Positions 62,864-64,000 of a DNA stretch of 64,000 bases are shown piece after piece (positions within the stretch are counted from its first letter, which is position 1; every line of letters begins with the position of its first letter). A model generated the notes under the pieces. It worked only from the letters and a program-made list of their open reading frames with translations, had not been told where the DNA came from and searched no databases. The position numbers were made by a program, and so were the translations under genes. The DNA lies in NCBI GenBank assembly GCA_963281155.1, contig CAUJLY010000001.1:496001-560000 (forward strand), given 5' to 3'. The DNA comes from Rhabditophanes sp. KR3021 (Eukaryota; Nematoda; Chromadorea; Rhabditida; Alloionematidae).

Positions 62864-63440
62864 AATAAGTTTCTTTTTGCTTAGAATGATTTATGTACAC
62901 ACGTCTCTCTTTTTAATATATTTTTTGACCTTCAATTATAATAGGCACAGCCCCTCTAAATCATTCCCCTTGTAGACACGCACACAAACTTTCTACGCTA
63001 TTTTGTTGTAAATAGTATTAAAAATAAAGATCCTTGTAAAACAACATGAGTATAATATAGTCTATACCAATGTGTATCCATCCTATCTGTGTACAAAAAA
63101 AGTGTACAAAAGCTTTGAAAGTCACAGCATGGCTCAGATGTATTGACTCTGAAGTGTTGTAGTCCACTTTAATCTCAATAATAGAACTGAAACGGAATAA
63201 GCATCATATTATATGATCACGTGTTTCAGGTTATGTTGAATTGATGGCATGATTAGTATCGTTTCAATGATCAATTACTATATGTTTACTCTATTGTTGA
63301 CTGATAATGTCCCTTAGAGATGATTGTGTAATATACAAAGATTAAAGGTGAAAGTGTATGGCAGGGTATAAATACCAACTTCCAATTTATCAACTGGAAA
63401 GCAATTAGAAAATATAAAGTCTATTTTTTATATTCTTCAA
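62864..63440. other. Intergenic
   Basis: No gene recognised. A TATAAATA occurs on the plus strand at 63367-63374 with no coding sequence downstream of it that I can support. Confidence 0.35.
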
Positions 63441-63575
63441 TTAAATAATTGTTGGGCAGAAATTATATGAATCAAGTTGATTAAAGATATCTGGATCCAA
63501 CGTTTGGGCATATGTACCGAAATATAAGACAACACTGATTAATATGTAAAATTGTGATAAGATTATCGAAATCAT
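63441..63575 (-). CDS. Possible short secreted peptide (44 aa)
   Basis: The ATG at 63575 gives a signal-like hydrophobic segment (IILSQFYILISVVLYFGTYA), then QTLDPDIFNQLDSYNFCPTI. A TATA-like TTATAAAAAT lies about 100 bp upstream on the minus strand. The frame is open further upstream, but those residues look non-coding. Single cysteine, no known family. It could be a small secreted peptide or chance. Confidence 0.3.
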   Translation of the reverse strand: MISIILSQFYILISVVLYFGTYAQTLDPDIFNQLDSYNFCPTII

Positions 63576-63745
63576 TGTATAGGCAGCTGTAATGGTGCAG
63601 TGGATGATATGAAGGTTATTTTGGTTGACTCGATATCGGCGGTATTTTAATATGCTAAATATAACAATTAGATTTTTATAACCAAACACAGAATATGAAC
63701 TTTAAAAAAAAGATTTGAGTGATATCACTTAATTTAAAAAAGAGT

Positions 63746-64000
63746 TGTCGCCGGGTTCCGTGACGGGAATCTGTAAGTCAGTGTATTGACGGCTTAGTTT
63801 GGGGAAGGTTTGCCGTCCAGACCAACAGTTGACTACTAAGTGTTGTTGACCGAGCGTCCGTACCAAGCGTTGCGTCGATAGGCTTATCTTAGAGGAATCT
63901 TGGATAAACCGGTCGTGGCTTCGGCCTCTAAAGAGAGATGGAAGGCTCAGGACCGAAAGGTAGCAGGCAAAAGTTTCCGCGCGATGACAGTGGTCGGATG
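63746..64000. other. Abrupt GC-rich tail, possible ribosomal DNA spacer
   Basis: From about 63746 base composition jumps to roughly half GC. The sequence has G/C-rich stem-prone motifs (CGGTCGTGGCTTCGGCC, GGACCGAAAGG) and no ORF of note. This resembles external transcribed spacer or other structured RNA rather than the flanking DNA. I cannot match it to mature 18S, 5.8S or 28S sequence that I know. The assignment is tentative and the element runs off the window. Confidence 0.3.

Overview
This is a piece of an AT-rich nematode nuclear genome (my estimate is about 30% GC from reading; not computed). Four things point to a nematode: Srd/Str-type serpentine receptors, paired secreted cysteine-rich proteins that look like the DUF19/T20D4.11 family, an IgGFc-binding-N-like secreted protein, and a CHK-type kinase-like gene. 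Most introns are very short (about 38-54 bp, GT-AG). I cannot place the species.

Layout. 0-10 kb is accessory DNA: the IgGFc-like gene, a two-exon chemoreceptor, kelch-repeat debris and a BTB-BACK gene. 10.5-16.2 kb is core cell-cycle and proteostasis: CDC-48/p97 (809 aa over three exons) and a Cdh1/Fizzy-related APC/C activator, then an intron-containing tRNA-Tyr. 19.4-25.2 kb holds two linker histone H1 genes, head to head and 3.7 kb apart, that share a promoter module. 25.6-28.3 kb holds TRAPPC1 and RBX2 with a common 164 bp divergent promoter, then a rhodopsin-family peptide receptor. 28.3-33.3 kb is gene-poor. 33.3-36.9 kb is an unrecognised secreted multi-exon gene whose 1.8 kb intron carries a decayed GIY-YIG plus zinc-finger element. 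At 39.9 kb there is a precursor with an allatostatin-C-like CFFSPVQC loop. 41-45 kb holds a decayed gene, a repeat flanked by near-identical 40 bp ends next to a truncated receptor, an intact paralogous receptor, a 41 bp tandem repeat and a broken kelch gene. A Polycomb RING (PCGF/MIG-32-like) gene lies at 46.3-48.1 kb. About 6.7 kb follows without a confident gene, then a small BTB gene and decayed tandem copies of an unknown family. Five tRNAs (three identical tRNA-Ala, Cys, Asn) lie at 56.6-57.3 kb. Two tandem DUF19-like genes and a CHK kinase-like gene fill 58.7-62.9 kb. The last 250 bp is abruptly GC-rich and may be rDNA spacer.

Several otherwise well-conserved coding exons need one single-base correction to stay open (H1 at 19.9 kb, CHK at 62.3 kb, DUF19 copy at 60.3 kb, IgGFc-like at 3.47 kb, perhaps BTB at 7.1 kb). 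Residual assembly indels are the simplest explanation, though pseudogenisation or real frameshifting cannot be excluded for each case. Exon structures were inferred by hand from splice signals and phase, with no transcript evidence.
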